Shown piece after piece: positions 24,820 to 34,614 of a stretch of 64,000 bases of DNA. Made by a program: the position numbers and the translations under genes. Source of the stretch: Micromonospora costi (lineage in GTDB: Bacteria; Actinomycetota; Actinomycetes; Mycobacteriales; Micromonosporaceae); the NCBI RefSeq assembly GCF_003626655.1, contig NZ_RBAN01000003.1, forward strand, positions 1-64,000. The letters run 5' to 3'. How positions within the stretch are numbered: position 1 is the stretch's first letter; each line of letters begins with the position of its first letter. The notes beneath the pieces were generated by a model. The model made no database searches. It saw only the letters and a list, made by a program, of their open reading frames with translations, and was not told where the DNA came from.

Positions 24820-25848
24820 TCAGTCGGGCTGGGGACGGCCGAGGAAGCGCAGGGCGTTGCGGGACAGCAGCTTCTCGCGCTGGCCGGCGGTGAGGAAGTC
24901 CGCGGTGCGGACCACCTGGCCGGCGGGACGTTCCCCCAGCGGGTACGGGTAGTCGCTGCCGACCACCACCCGGTCCTCCCCCATCGTGTCGACCAGCAAC
25001 CGCAGGGCGGCCGGGTCGAAGACGACCGAGTCGACGAGGAACCGGTCGACGTACGTGCCGGGCGGCGCGGTGGACGCGCCGCGGACCAGGTCGCCGCGGC
25101 GGTGCCAGGCGTTGTCGGCGCGGCCGAGCCAGAACGGGAAGCTGCCGCCACCGTGCGCGAAGCAGATCCGCAGCGTGTCGGGCACCCGGTCGAAGACCCC
25201 GCCGAGGATCATCGCGAGCACCGACAGGTGCGTCTCGGCCGGCATGCCGGTGAGCCAGCGCGCCATCCACCGGTCGAGGCGGGGGCCGCCGGGCATGTCC
25301 CACGGGTGGACGAAGACCGGGGCGCCCACCCGGGCGCAGTGGGTGAGGAACTCGACGACGCCGCCGTCGTCGAGGTCGCGGTCGCCCACGTGGTTGCCGA
25401 TCTCCACGCCCACGTGCCCGGCGTCGAGACAGCGGTCCAGTTCGGCGCAGGCGGCGGCCGGGTCCTGCAAGGGGACCTGGCAGAACGGCACCAGCCGCTG
25501 CCCGCCGGCGGCGGTCACCTCGAGGGTCAGGTCGTTGAAAATCCGGGCGACCTTCACCGCCTGGTCGGCGGGCCGGTCGTAGCTGAAGAAGACCGGTGTG
25601 GGTGAGACGACCTGCACGTCGACGCCGTCGCCGTCCATGTCGGCCAGTCGGGTGGGCGCGTCCCAGCACTCGGCGCCGACCGGCCGGAACTCCGTACCGC
25701 CCACCATGATCATGGCGGCGCGCTCGGAGTCGACCCGCAGCCAGGGCCAGCCGGACCCGCCGCACGCGGCGGCCAGGTCCGGCCATCCCTTCGGTACGAC
25801 GTGCGTGTGCACGTCCACGACCGGTGACGCCGGGGTGGTTGCCCCCAT
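24820..25848 (-). CDS. 2-amino-3-carboxymuconate-6-semialdehyde decarboxylase (ACMSD-like)
   Basis: A 342-residue amidohydrolase-fold decarboxylase. It starts with the metal motif VVDVHTHVVPKGWP (HxH), has FVHPWDMPGGPRLDRWM, RICFAHGGGSFPFWLGR and VVVGSDYPYPLGE, all typical of ACMSD. It removes CO2 from the unstable ring-cleavage product of 3-hydroxyanthranilate, giving 2-aminomuconate semialdehyde and diverting flux from quinolinate. Its ATG overlaps the TGA of the dioxygenase gene (TGATG), so the two enzymes are translationally coupled. Confidence 0.9.
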   Translation of the reverse strand: MGATTPASPVVDVHTHVVPKGWPDLAAACGGSGWPWLRVDSERAAMIMVGGTEFRPVGAECWDAPTRLADMDGDGVDVQVVSPTPVFFSYDRPADQAVKVARIFNDLTLEVTAAGGQRLVPFCQVPLQDPAAACAELDRCLDAGHVGVEIGNHVGDRDLDDGGVVEFLTHCARVGAPVFVHPWDMPGGPRLDRWMARWLTGMPAETHLSVLAMILGGVFDRVPDTLRICFAHGGGSFPFWLGRADNAWHRRGDLVRGASTAPPGTYVDRFLVDSVVFDPAALRLLVDTMGEDRVVVGSDYPYPLGERPAGQVVRTADFLTAGQREKLLSRNALRFLGRPQPD

Positions 25849-26372
25849 CAGCCCTTGCCCGGGTGCAGCGTGCCGCAGGCGGTGCAGGTACGCGCCTTCT
25901 CGTCGGCGTAGAACGCCTGGAAGACCGGGGGCAGGTCGGCGGCGATGTCGCGTACCTGCAACTCGACCTCGTGCACCTTGTGCCCGCACTGCGGGCAGTA
26001 CCACTGGAACTTCTCCAGCGTGCCCTCCTCGCGGACCCGCTCGACCACCATGCCGATCGAGCCGGGCTCGGGACGCTGCGGCGAGTGTGGCGTGTTGCGG
26101 GGCAGCATCCACATCTGCCCCTCGCGCACGTGCACCGTACGCGGGCCCTCGGGGAGCATGAGGTTGATGTGCATGTTGCCCTTGACCTGGTAGAAGAACT
26201 CCTCGTACGGGTCGACGTGGAAGTCGGTGCGCTGGTTGGGCCCACCGACCACCATCACGATGAAGTCGTCGCCGCCCGGGAACATCTCCTTGTTGCCCAC
26301 CGGGGGCTTGAGCAGGTGCTGGTTGTCCGCGATCCAGCCCGGGAAGCTGAACGGTTCGGCGATCTCGCTCAC
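25848..26372 (-). CDS. 3-Hydroxyanthranilate 3,4-dioxygenase
   Basis: A 174-residue cupin that opens the ring of 3-hydroxyanthranilate with O2. Catalytic iron ligands are visible in [12 protein letters not shown] (His, Glu) and [11 protein letters not shown] (His). [10 protein letters not shown] carries the substrate-binding Arg. The C-terminal rubredoxin-like iron site is complete with CPQCG and CTACG. The GTG at 26372 follows CCGGAGGTCAGTC and overlaps the stop of the deaminase gene (GTGA). Its product goes directly to the ACMSD encoded next. Confidence 0.94.
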   Translation of the reverse strand: MSEIAEPFSFPGWIADNQHLLKPPVGNKEMFPGGDDFIVMVVGGPNQRTDFHVDPYEEFFYQVKGNMHINLMLPEGPRTVHVREGQMWMLPRNTPHSPQRPEPGSIGMVVERVREEGTLEKFQWYCPQCGHKVHEVELQVRDIAADLPPVFQAFYADEKARTCTACGTLHPGKG

Positions 26373-26842
26373 GACTGACCTCCGGAGGGGAGAAGGGCCA
26401 CGGCCTGAATCTCGATGAGCAGGTGCGGGTGCGGCAACTGGTGCACGGCGACGGTGGTGCGGGTGGGCCCCGTCGCGTCGAAGAACTCCGCCCACACCTC
26501 GTTGTAGCCGCCGAAGTCATTCATGTTGACCAGGTACGACGTCACCTGGACCAGGTCGGACAGGTCCGCGCCGACCGAGCGCAGCAGGTCCCGGACGTTC
26601 TCGATGACCGCCCGCGTCTGCGCGCGGATGTCCAGGTCGGTGGTGCCGAACTCGTCGACCCGCACCCCGGCGAACGTGTTGTCGGGGCGGCGCGACGACG
26701 TACCGGAGACGAAGACGAAGCCACCGGCCACCTTGACGTGCGGGAAGGCGCCGCGCGGCACGGCCTTGCCGGCGACGACGCGTGCCCCGCCCAGCAGGTC
26801 GCCGGTCGGCGACGGCAGAGCCGGCTCGCCGTTCGCGGTCAC
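26369..26842 (-). CDS. RidA/YjgF-family 2-aminomuconate deaminase
   Basis: A 157-residue RidA-fold protein: [61 protein letters not shown] and the C-terminal [12 protein letters not shown] signature. In 2-nitrobenzoate and tryptophan pathways, members of this family deaminate 2-aminomuconate to 4-oxalocrotonate, and its place between the decarboxylase and dioxygenase genes supports that role over general imine deamination. It overlaps both neighbours by four bases. Confidence 0.85.
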   Translation of the reverse strand: MTANGEPALPSPTGDLLGGARVVAGKAVPRGAFPHVKVAGGFVFVSGTSSRRPDNTFAGVRVDEFGTTDLDIRAQTRAVIENVRDLLRSVGADLSDLVQVTSYLVNMNDFGGYNEVWAEFFDATGPTRTTVAVHQLPHPHLLIEIQAVALLPSGGQS

Positions 26843-27612
26843 GACGCCGCCCGCAGCGACGCGGTGCCCAGCTTCTCGACGACGGCCCGGACGTGCGCGC
26901 CCGGACGCAGCGGCACGGCGGCGGTCGCGGCGCCGGCCAGGAAGACCCAGCCCTCGCGCAGCCGCACCCCGTGCCGGCCGGCCAGCCGCACCCCCTCGTC
27001 GAGCGCGCGGCGCGGGTCCCCCAGGATGGCCGCCGTCGAGCCGACCTGGGCAACCCGCCCGTCGATCTCCAGCAGGACGCCCAGGTTCTCCAACCCGTCC
27101 GGCACCGGCGACCAGGGGCCGACGACGAAGGCCGCGGCCGAGGTGTTGTCGGCGATCACGTCGGGCAGCGAGAACCGGAAGTCGGCGTACCGGGAGTCGA
27201 TCAGCTCGATGGCGGGGGCCACCGCGCGGACCGCGTCGGTGAAGGCGCCGACCGGCTCGCCGGGCTCCGGGAGGCGGTCCAGCAGGAACGCGACCTCCGG
27301 CTCCACCCGCGGGTGGATGTACGCGCCGACGTCGACCGTCCCCCCGTCGGGCACCCGCATGACGTCGGTGAGCCGTCCCCAGATCACCTCGTCCACGCCG
27401 ACCTGGGCCATCTTCGCCCGGCTGGTGAGCCCCATCTTGAGCCCGACCAGCCGCTCGCCCCGGGCCAGCCGGCGTTGCAGCAGCGCGGTCTGCACGGCGT
27501 ACGCGGCGTCCACGTCGAGGCCGGTCTCGGCGGCGAGCTGGCCGATCGCGGTCACGGTGTCGGCCGCCACGCCCAGCTTCTCGGCGATCCCTGCGACGTC
27601 CGGCCCGATCAT
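26839..27612 (-). CDS. 4-Oxalocrotonate decarboxylase (DmpH/NahK-like)
   Basis: A 257-residue member of the hydratase/decarboxylase family, with [32 protein letters not shown] (metal-binding Glu-x-Glu), [11 protein letters not shown] and [15 protein letters not shown]. It decarboxylates 4-oxalocrotonate to 2-hydroxypenta-2,4-dienoate. A second family member, the hydratase, is encoded three genes upstream; such pairs form complexes in catechol meta pathways. I assign decarboxylase to this copy from its [12 protein letters not shown] segment and its position next to the deaminase. It overlaps the aldolase gene by four bases (ATGA). Confidence 0.8.
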   Translation of the reverse strand: MIGPDVAGIAEKLGVAADTVTAIGQLAAETGLDVDAAYAVQTALLQRRLARGERLVGLKMGLTSRAKMAQVGVDEVIWGRLTDVMRVPDGGTVDVGAYIHPRVEPEVAFLLDRLPEPGEPVGAFTDAVRAVAPAIELIDSRYADFRFSLPDVIADNTSAAAFVVGPWSPVPDGLENLGVLLEIDGRVAQVGSTAAILGDPRRALDEGVRLAGRHGVRLREGWVFLAGAATAAVPLRPGAHVRAVVEKLGTASLRAAS

Positions 27613-28670
27613 GGCTTCTCCTTCGCGGCCAGGTCCAACGCCACGTCGACGATCATGTCCTCCTGGCCGCCGACCATCCGGCGCCGGCCCAGCTCGACCA
27701 GGATCGAGCGGACATCCACCCCGTACCTCGCGGAGGCACGCTCGGCGTGGCGCAGGAAGCTCGAGTACACGCCGGCGTAGCCCAGCGACAGCGTCTCCCG
27801 GTCGACCTGCACCGGCCGGTCCTGCAACGGCCGGACGAGGTCGTCCGCGGCGTCCATCAGCGCGAACACGTCGCAGCCGTGCTTCCATCCGTGCAGTTCG
27901 GCGACCGCCACGAACACCTCCAGCGGTGCGTTGCCGGCGCCGGCGCCCTGGCCGGCGAGCGAGGCGTCCACCCGGACCGTCCGGCCGTGCGGCGCCTCCC
28001 GGCCCGCGGGGCCCGCTCCGGCGATCCGCCCGTGCTCGACCGCCACCACGCTGTTCGCCACACCGAGCGAGAGGTTGTGGTGCGCGTGGATGCCGATCTG
28101 CGTCTCCGGCTCCAGCACCTGCCGGTACGCGTCGATCCGCTCGGCCACGTCGCTCATCAGCAGCCGGCCGCCGGAGTCGGTGACGTAGACACAGTGCGCG
28201 CCGTACGACTCCATGAGCTTGGCCTGCGCGGCCAGCCCGGCCGGGTCGTTCATGTGCGACATCATCAGAAACCCGGCGACGTCCATGCCGTTCTCGCGGG
28301 CCCACGAGATGTGCTGGGCGGAGATGTCCGCCTCGGTGCAGTGGGTGGCGATGCGGACGCTGGTCACGCCGAGCGCGCGGGCGGCCTTCAGGTCGGCGAT
28401 GGTGCCGATGCCGGGCAGCAGCAGGGTGGTGAGCTTCGCGTTCGTGAGCACCTCGGCCGCCGCCGCGATCCACTCGGCGTCGCTGGCCGCGCCGTGGCCG
28501 TAGTTGACGCTGGAGCCGGCGAGCCCGTCGCCGTGCGCCACCTCGATCGCGGCCACGCCGGCCGAGTCGAGCGCCCCCGCGATGGTCCGCACCTGGTCGA
28601 CCGTGTACCGGTGAGCGATGGCGTGCATGCCGTCGCGCAGCGTCACGTCCTGGATGTACAGGTCGGTCAT
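27609..28670 (-). CDS. 4-Hydroxy-2-oxovalerate aldolase (DmpG-like) with an insertion
   Basis: A 353-residue DRE-TIM aldolase splitting 4-hydroxy-2-oxovalerate into pyruvate and acetaldehyde. It has the [12 protein letters not shown] catalytic Arg-Asp, manganese ligands in [11 protein letters not shown], and [20 protein letters not shown]. Between VVAVE (about residue 210) and RVDASLAG it carries about 16 extra residues ([18 protein letters not shown]) where relatives have four; the frame remains open. The acetaldehyde should be channelled to the acylating dehydrogenase encoded immediately upstream, with which it overlaps by four bases. Confidence 0.9.
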   Translation of the reverse strand: MTDLYIQDVTLRDGMHAIAHRYTVDQVRTIAGALDSAGVAAIEVAHGDGLAGSSVNYGHGAASDAEWIAAAAEVLTNAKLTTLLLPGIGTIADLKAARALGVTSVRIATHCTEADISAQHISWARENGMDVAGFLMMSHMNDPAGLAAQAKLMESYGAHCVYVTDSGGRLLMSDVAERIDAYRQVLEPETQIGIHAHHNLSLGVANSVVAVEHGRIAGAGPAGREAPHGRTVRVDASLAGQGAGAGNAPLEVFVAVAELHGWKHGCDVFALMDAADDLVRPLQDRPVQVDRETLSLGYAGVYSSFLRHAERASARYGVDVRSILVELGRRRMVGGQEDMIVDVALDLAAKEKP

Positions 28671-29599
28671 GCGGGCACCCCCTCGCCGCGGAGCGCGACC
28701 AGCCGCTCGGCGGTCCGCAGCGCCGCCGAGGTCATGATGTCGAGGTTGCCGGCGTACGCGGGCAGGTAGTGCCCGGCGCCGGAGACCTCCAGGAAAACGG
28801 AGACCTGCAGCCCGGACAGGTGACGGCCCAGCGTCGGCACGTACGTGTCCACGCGGTCGAACTGCACGTCCTGCTTGAGCCGGTAGCCCGGCACGTACTC
28901 CTGCACGGAGGCGATCATCCCGGCCACCGACGCCGCGATCGCCGCGGTGTCGGCGTCCCCGTCCGGGCAGAGGCAGTAGACCGTGTCCCTCATGAGCAGC
29001 GGCGGGTCGGCCGGGTTGAGCACGATGATGGCCTTGCCCCGCTCGGCGCCGCCGACCACCTCGATGGCCCGGGCGGTGGTCTCGGTGAACTCGTCGATGT
29101 TGGCCCGGGTGCCCGGGCCCGCCGACTTCGAGGCGATCGAGGCGACGATCTCGCCGTACGCCACGGGGGTGACCCGGCGGATCGCGGCGACGATCGGCAC
29201 GGTGGCCTGCCCGCCGCAGGTGACCATGTTGAGGTTCGGCTCGTGCAGGTGCTCGTCGAGGTTCACGGGCGGCACCACGTACGGGCCGATCGCGGCCGGC
29301 GTCAGGTCGATCACCGTGCGTCCGTGGGCACGCAGCACCGCGTCGTTGTGCCGGTGCGCCCCGGCCGACGTGGCGTCGAAGACCACCTCGACGTCGGCGA
29401 ACTCCGGCATCGCCACGAGCCCGTCCACCCCGTCGGCCGTGGTGGCCACACCGAGCCGCCGGGCCCGGGCCAGGCCGTCGGAGGCCGGGTCGATGCCGGC
29501 CATGGCGACCATCCGCAGGCCGGCGCCGAGCCGGAGCACTTTGATCATGAGGTCGGTGCCGATGTTGCCGGAACCGATCACCGCCACCCCGACAGTCAC
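28667..29599 (-). CDS. Acetaldehyde dehydrogenase, acylating (DmpF-like)
   Basis: A 310-residue NAD-dependent enzyme turning acetaldehyde and CoA into acetyl-CoA. N-terminal Rossmann motif [12 protein letters not shown], catalytic Cys in [12 protein letters not shown], then [24 protein letters not shown] and the [13 protein letters not shown] segment. It forms the DmpFG channelling complex with the aldolase. The GTG start at 29599 follows GGGAGGCCCA and overlaps the hydratase stop (GTGA). Length is normal. Confidence 0.94.
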   Translation of the reverse strand: MTVGVAVIGSGNIGTDLMIKVLRLGAGLRMVAMAGIDPASDGLARARRLGVATTADGVDGLVAMPEFADVEVVFDATSAGAHRHNDAVLRAHGRTVIDLTPAAIGPYVVPPVNLDEHLHEPNLNMVTCGGQATVPIVAAIRRVTPVAYGEIVASIASKSAGPGTRANIDEFTETTARAIEVVGGAERGKAIIVLNPADPPLLMRDTVYCLCPDGDADTAAIAASVAGMIASVQEYVPGYRLKQDVQFDRVDTYVPTLGRHLSGLQVSVFLEVSGAGHYLPAYAGNLDIMTSAALRTAERLVALRGEGVPA

Positions 29600-30426
29600 T
29601 GGGCCTCCCTCGTGAAGCAGGTCCGTACCGAGCCGAGACCGGAGATCCGGGCCTCGTACGCCGCGCCGGGCGTGACCGGCACCATGGGGCCGAGCGCCCC
29701 GGAGAGCACCACGTCGCCGGCCCGCAGCGGGTCGCCCGAGCGGGCCATCGTGCGCGCCAGCCATTCGAGGGCGTGCAGCGGGTTGCCCAGGCAGGCCGCG
29801 CCGGCGCCCACCGACACCGGCTCCCCCGCGTGTTCCAGCACCATGCCGCACAGCCGCAGGTCCACGTCGGCGAGGCGGCGCGGCGAGGTGCCCAGCACGA
29901 ACAGGCCGCTGGAGGCGTTGTCGGCCACCGTGTCCACGATGGAGATGTCCCAGTCGGCGATCCGGGAGTCGACGATCTCGATGGCCGGCAGCAGGTGGTC
30001 GACGGCGCGGATCAGGTCGGCCGTGGCGACCCGGTCGTCGGTCAGGTCGGCGCCGAGCACGAACGCGATCTCCGCCTCCACCCGGGGCTGGAGCAGCCGG
30101 TCGATCGACACCTCGACCCCGTCGCCGACCGCCATGGCGTCGGTCAGCATCCCGAAGTCCGGCTGGAAGACGCCGAGGCTCTCCTGCACGGCCCGCGAGG
30201 TCAGCCCGATCTTCGCGCCCACGCGGCGCTCGCCGCGCCCCTGCCAGGCCCGCGCCTGGAGCTGCTGCACGCGGTACGCCGACTCGACGTCCCCCTCCCG
30301 CAGCAGCCGACCGCGCAGCGGCGGGCAGGGTTTCCCCGTGCGGCGGGCCTCGGCCAGCTCCCGGTTCGCGGCTTCCAGGTCCACGTTCACGCTCTGCCCG
30401 CCACCCTGCTCGCTCCGTTCGCTCAT
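29596..30426 (-). CDS. 2-Keto-4-pentenoate hydratase (DmpE-like)
   Basis: A 276-residue hydratase: [50 protein letters not shown] and [15 protein letters not shown]. It adds water to 2-hydroxypenta-2,4-dienoate to give 4-hydroxy-2-oxovalerate. The ATG at 30426 follows GGGGAGCCGGC. It lies 22 bases after the semialdehyde dehydrogenase gene and overlaps the acetaldehyde dehydrogenase gene. It is a paralogue of the decarboxylase encoded at 26839. Confidence 0.9.
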   Translation of the reverse strand: MSERSEQGGGQSVNVDLEAANRELAEARRTGKPCPPLRGRLLREGDVESAYRVQQLQARAWQGRGERRVGAKIGLTSRAVQESLGVFQPDFGMLTDAMAVGDGVEVSIDRLLQPRVEAEIAFVLGADLTDDRVATADLIRAVDHLLPAIEIVDSRIADWDISIVDTVADNASSGLFVLGTSPRRLADVDLRLCGMVLEHAGEPVSVGAGAACLGNPLHALEWLARTMARSGDPLRAGDVVLSGALGPMVPVTPGAAYEARISGLGSVRTCFTREAQ

Positions 30427-30448
30427 GCCGGCTCCCCGCTGCGCGCGC

Positions 30449-31957
30449 TCATGAGAGGTCCACGCAGACGTTGGTGAGTTCGGAGTAGAAGTCCAGGGAG
30501 TGCACGCCGCCCTCCCGGCCGATCCCGGACGCCTTCACACCGCCGAACGGCGTCCGCAGGTCCCGCAGGAACCACGTGTTCACCCAGACGATGCCGGCGT
30601 CCAGCCGGGCGCCGGCCCGGTGCGCCACGCCCACGTCCCGGGTCCACACGGTCGCCGCGAGCCCGTACTCGGTGCCGTTGGCGAGGGCGTACGCCTCCTC
30701 CTCGTCGTCGAAGGGCGCGACGTGCACCACCGGGCCGAAGATCTCCTCGCGGTTGGTCCGGGCGTCCGGACCGAGCCCGGTGAGCACGGTCGGCTCCACG
30801 TACGCGCCGCCGTCGCGGGCGTCGCCGAACGCCGGTGTGCCACCACCGGCGAGCACCTGCGCGCCCTCGGCCCGGGCCAGGTCGTAGTGGCCGAGCACCT
30901 TGGCCCGGTGGCCGTGCGAGATGAGCGGCATGGTCGCGGTGGCCTCGTCGGTCGGCCAGCCGTACGCCAGCTCGCCGGCCCGCTTCGCGAGCCGGGCCGT
31001 GAACTCCTCGAACACCGGCCGCTGCACGTAGATGCGCTCGGTGCAGAGGCAGACCTGGCCGCCGTTGGTGAAGCTGGACCGCACCGAGCCGGCCACCGCG
31101 GCGTCCAGGTCGGCGTCCGCGAAGACCAGCCCCGCGTTCTTGCCGCCCAGTTCGAAGCTGACAGCCTTCACCCCGTCGGCGGCGGCGCGCATGATGGCGC
31201 TGCCGGTGGCCGACTCGCCGGTGAAGGTGATGGCGTCGACCCCGGGGTGCCGGGTGAGGAACTCCCCCGCCGAGCCCGGCCCGAAGCCGTGGACGAGGTT
31301 GAACACCCCGGCCGGCACGCCGGCGGCCTCCATCACCTCGGCGAGCAGCGTCGCCGAGGCGGGCGTCTCCTCGCTGGGCTTGACCACCACGGCGTTGCCG
31401 CAGGCCAGCGCCGGCGCGACCTTCCAGGTGAGCAGCAGCAGCGGGAGGTTCCACGGGACGATGACGGCCACCACGCCGACCGGCTTGCGGACGGCGTAGT
31501 TCAGGGCCCGCCCGCCCGTCGGCGTGACGGTGGTGAACGACTCGGTGGGCGCCGTGGCGACGATCTCGGCGAACGCCCGGAAGTTCGCGGCGCCGCGCGG
31601 GATGTCGAGCGTACGGGCCTGCGAGATGGACTTCCCGGTGTCGGCCACCTCGGCGGCCACCAGGTCGTCGAAGCGGCGCTCCAGCTCGTCGGCGATCCGG
31701 CGCAGCACCTCGGCGCGCTCCCGCTCCCCCGTCCGCCCCCACGGGCCGCGCATCGCCGCCCGGGCGGCCGCCACCGCGTCGTCCACACAGGACGCGTCGG
31801 CCTCGACGACCTCGAAGACCGGTTCGCCGGTCACCGGGCTGGCCTTGGTGAACCGCCGCCCGGCGGCCACGAACTCGCCGCCCACGAAATTGCGCAGCAG
31901 GTGGGGCCCGGCCGGGGCCCGACCGGCCATCAGCCGCGGATCCCAGGTGACCGTCAT
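30449..31957 (-). CDS. 2-Aminomuconic (2-hydroxymuconic) 6-semialdehyde dehydrogenase
   Basis: A 502-residue NAD-dependent aldehyde dehydrogenase: VIVPWNLPLLLLTWKVAPAL, FTGESATGSAIM, general base Glu in FELGGKNAGLVF, catalytic Cys in NGGQVCLCTERIYV and EEIFGPVVHVAPF. The CLCTERIYV segment is characteristic of the 2-hydroxymuconic/2-aminomuconic semialdehyde dehydrogenase branch. In this operon it should oxidise the ACMSD product to 2-aminomuconate. The ATG at 31957 follows GGGAGGCGTCG and overlaps the monooxygenase stop by four bases. Confidence 0.92.
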   Translation of the reverse strand: MTVTWDPRLMAGRAPAGPHLLRNFVGGEFVAAGRRFTKASPVTGEPVFEVVEADASCVDDAVAAARAAMRGPWGRTGERERAEVLRRIADELERRFDDLVAAEVADTGKSISQARTLDIPRGAANFRAFAEIVATAPTESFTTVTPTGGRALNYAVRKPVGVVAVIVPWNLPLLLLTWKVAPALACGNAVVVKPSEETPASATLLAEVMEAAGVPAGVFNLVHGFGPGSAGEFLTRHPGVDAITFTGESATGSAIMRAAADGVKAVSFELGGKNAGLVFADADLDAAVAGSVRSSFTNGGQVCLCTERIYVQRPVFEEFTARLAKRAGELAYGWPTDEATATMPLISHGHRAKVLGHYDLARAEGAQVLAGGGTPAFGDARDGGAYVEPTVLTGLGPDARTNREEIFGPVVHVAPFDDEEEAYALANGTEYGLAATVWTRDVGVAHRAGARLDAGIVWVNTWFLRDLRTPFGGVKASGIGREGGVHSLDFYSELTNVCVDLS

Positions 31958-33291
31958 CGACGCCTCCCTCGGCTGAGCACCGCGCCGGCCACGCCGGCCA
32001 GCAGCGCCGCCGCGCCCGCGGCGACCGCACCGAGCACCTGGTGCTGCCGGCGGACCCGGTGGACCACCTCGGCGTACGGGGTGGTGGAGAACGAGACCAT
32101 CTCGTACCGGGAAACGTACCGCCCGGGCAGCGCCCGCTCCAGAGCGTGTTCGACGCGGCGGCCGAGCTGGAACAGCGGCGAGGCGACCTTGTCGCGCATC
32201 TCCACGAAGTTGGCCAGCGCCATCCGGGCGATCGCCTCGACGTTGTCCTGCCGGCGCCGCTGGAACAGCGGCAGCGCCACCGCCCAGTCGTCGTCGCTCT
32301 CGTCCAGGCAGCGGTCCAGCTCGACCACGTCCTCGAACGCGCAGTTCGCGCCCTGGCCGTAGAACGGGACGATCGCGTGCGCCGCGTCGCCGAGCAGGCC
32401 GACCCGGCCGTCCACCTGCCACGGCGTGCAACGGACCGTGCCGAGCACCCCGACCGGATTGTGCTGGTAGTCGTCGACGAGGTTCGGCGCGAGCGGGATC
32501 AGGTCCGGGTAGTGCTCGGCGAAGTGCCGCTCGATCGCCGCCGGGCTGCCCAGCGACGCGAAGGCCGCGGTGCCGTGGGTGGGCCAGAAGAGCGTGCACG
32601 TGAAGGAGCGGTCCGGGTTGGGCAGGGCGATCATCATCGAGGTGCCGCGCGGCCAGATGTGCAGGGCGTCCGGCTCCAGCGCGAAATCGCCGCCCAGCGG
32701 CGGGATGGTCAGCTCCTTGTAGCCGTAGTCGAGGAAGTCCAGGCTCTCGGTGAGCAGCCCGTGGGCGAGCAGCTGCCCGCGTACCGCCGAGCCGGCGCCG
32801 TCGGTGCCGAGGACCACCGGCGCGGTTTCGGTGACCTTGCCCTGCGGGGTCTCGAACGTCATCTCGCCGGAGGCCGGGTCGAGACCGACCAGCCGGTGGT
32901 CGAAGGCGATGCGCACGCCGGGCAGCGCGGTGGCCGCGTCCAGCAGGGCGTTGTTCAGCGCGCCCCGGCTGATCGAGTTGATCGCCCGGTCGCCGGAGGC
33001 GCTGTACGACTGGAACTGCGGCTGCCCCGCGACCGGGTGGATCATCCGGCCGCGCATCGGCAGCGCGTCGCTCATCACCTGCGTGTCCAGGCCGATCCGG
33101 CGCAGCGCGTCGAGGCCGCGCTCGGAGAGGGCCAGGTTGATGGAGCGGCCCCGCTCGACCCGCCCGGTACGCGGATCGGGCCGCCGCTCGTAGAGCGCCA
33201 CCCGGTAGCCGCGCCGGGCCAGGAAACAGGCGAGCAGGCAACCGGCGAGGCCCGCGCCCACCACCGCGATCTCGTCACGTTCGGTGCTCAT
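31954..33291 (-). CDS. kmo: Kynurenine 3-monooxygenase
   Basis: A 445-residue FAD-dependent hydroxylase making 3-hydroxykynurenine. GAGLAGCLLACFLARRG is the FAD Rossmann motif, then GRSINLALSERGLDALR and the family segment MRGRMIH, and the second FAD motif GRVGLLGDAAHAIVPFYGQG. Eukaryotic KMO is anchored to the mitochondrial outer membrane; here a C-terminal hydrophobic helix (about residues 418-438, LGAVAAGAAALLAGVAGAVL) ends in RGRRR, so the enzyme is probably membrane-tethered. It overlaps the kynureninase gene by four bases. Confidence 0.94.
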   Translation of the reverse strand: MSTERDEIAVVGAGLAGCLLACFLARRGYRVALYERRPDPRTGRVERGRSINLALSERGLDALRRIGLDTQVMSDALPMRGRMIHPVAGQPQFQSYSASGDRAINSISRGALNNALLDAATALPGVRIAFDHRLVGLDPASGEMTFETPQGKVTETAPVVLGTDGAGSAVRGQLLAHGLLTESLDFLDYGYKELTIPPLGGDFALEPDALHIWPRGTSMMIALPNPDRSFTCTLFWPTHGTAAFASLGSPAAIERHFAEHYPDLIPLAPNLVDDYQHNPVGVLGTVRCTPWQVDGRVGLLGDAAHAIVPFYGQGANCAFEDVVELDRCLDESDDDWAVALPLFQRRRQDNVEAIARMALANFVEMRDKVASPLFQLGRRVEHALERALPGRYVSRYEMVSFSTTPYAEVVHRVRRQHQVLGAVAAGAAALLAGVAGAVLSRGRRR

Positions 33292-34595
33292 GAGGTGGCC
33301 TCCACCGTCGCGGCCAGCGCGTCGGCCACCCGCCAGCAGTCGTGGTACGTGGAGTAGAGCGGCACCGGGGCGAACCGGACGATGTCCGGTTCCCGGGCGT
33401 CGGCCACCACCCCGTGCTCGTGACGCAGCCGCTTGGCCAGTTCGGCGGCGCTGCCGGCGCCGATCCGCAGCGAGAGCTGGCAGCCACGGCGGTGCGGGTC
33501 GCGCGGGGTGACCACGGCCAGCGGCCGGTCCGCGGTCACCTCGTCGAGAAGCCGCTCCAGGTACGCGGTCAGGCGCAGGCTGCGCTCGCGCAGCGCCGGC
33601 ATGCCGACCGCGTCGAACAGCTCCAGCGAGGTGCGCACCGGGCCCATCGAGAAGATCGGCGGGTTGGAGATCTGCCAGGCGTCCACCGTGGCCGGTGGCC
33701 GGGACACCGGGGTCATCTCGAACCGGGTGGCCGCCTCGGTGCTCCACCACCCCTCGAAGCGCGGCAGCGACGGGTCGCCGAGGTGCCGCTCGTGCACGAA
33801 GGCCCCGGCCAGCGCGCCCGGCCCCGAGTTGAGGTACTTGTACGAACACCACGCGGCGAAGTCCACGCCCCACTCGTGGAGCTGGAGCGGCACGTTGCCG
33901 GCGGCGTGCGCGAGATCCCAGCCGACGACGGCGCCCGCCGCGCGGCCGGCTGCCGTGATGGCCGGGATGTCCAGCAGCTCGCCGGTGAGGTAGTTGACGC
34001 CGCCGAGCAGCACGAGCGCCACGCGGTCACCCTCGGCGGCGAGGTAGCCCGTCACGTCCTCGGTGCGCAGCGTGTCCTCGCCCGGGCGCGGCCGTAGCCG
34101 CACGACGGTCTCGTCGGGGTCGAGCCCGTGGAACCGGGCCTGGCTGCGCACGGCGTAGCTGTCGGAGGGGAACGCGCTGTCCTCGATGACGATGCGGGTA
34201 CGCGGGCCGGCCGGGCGGTAGAAGCTGACCATCAGCAGGTGCAGGTTCACCGTGAGCGAGTTCATCACCACGGTCTCCGCCGGCAGGGCGCCGACCAGTC
34301 GCGCGGCCGGCGCGGTGAGCGGCTCGTGGTACGGCAGCCAGGGCCGTTCGGCCTCCAGGTGCCCCTCGACGCCGAGCCGGCTCCAGGCGTCCAGGTCGGC
34401 GAGGAGTTCGTCGCGGGTGGCCCGCGGTTGCAGGCCGAGCGAGTTGCCGGCCAGGTACGCGGCCTCGGGGTAGCGGCCGCCGTCGGCCGGCGGCACGTGG
34501 AACAGGTGGCGGTGCCCGGGGTCGTCGGCGTCGCGCCGGTGGGCCTCGTCCTCGGGGGCGGACAGGCGGGGTCGGGCGGGGTGCGGGGCGTTCAT
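33288..34595 (-). CDS. kynU: Kynureninase
   Basis: A 435-residue PLP enzyme cleaving 3-hydroxykynurenine to 3-hydroxyanthranilate and alanine (or kynurenine to anthranilate). YLAGNSLGLQP opens the domain; MNSLTVNLHLLM binds PLP phosphate, VGWDLAHAAGN holds the Asp, and the Schiff-base Lys is in CSYKYLNSGPGALAG. WQISNPPIFSM carries substrate contacts. Length is normal. It starts 19 bases after the dioxygenase stop and overlaps kmo by four bases. Confidence 0.95.
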   Translation of the reverse strand: MNAPHPARPRLSAPEDEAHRRDADDPGHRHLFHVPPADGGRYPEAAYLAGNSLGLQPRATRDELLADLDAWSRLGVEGHLEAERPWLPYHEPLTAPAARLVGALPAETVVMNSLTVNLHLLMVSFYRPAGPRTRIVIEDSAFPSDSYAVRSQARFHGLDPDETVVRLRPRPGEDTLRTEDVTGYLAAEGDRVALVLLGGVNYLTGELLDIPAITAAGRAAGAVVGWDLAHAAGNVPLQLHEWGVDFAAWCSYKYLNSGPGALAGAFVHERHLGDPSLPRFEGWWSTEAATRFEMTPVSRPPATVDAWQISNPPIFSMGPVRTSLELFDAVGMPALRERSLRLTAYLERLLDEVTADRPLAVVTPRDPHRRGCQLSLRIGAGSAAELAKRLRHEHGVVADAREPDIVRFAPVPLYSTYHDCWRVADALAATVEATS

Positions 34596-34614
34596 CGGGG
34601 TGTCTCGCTTCCGG

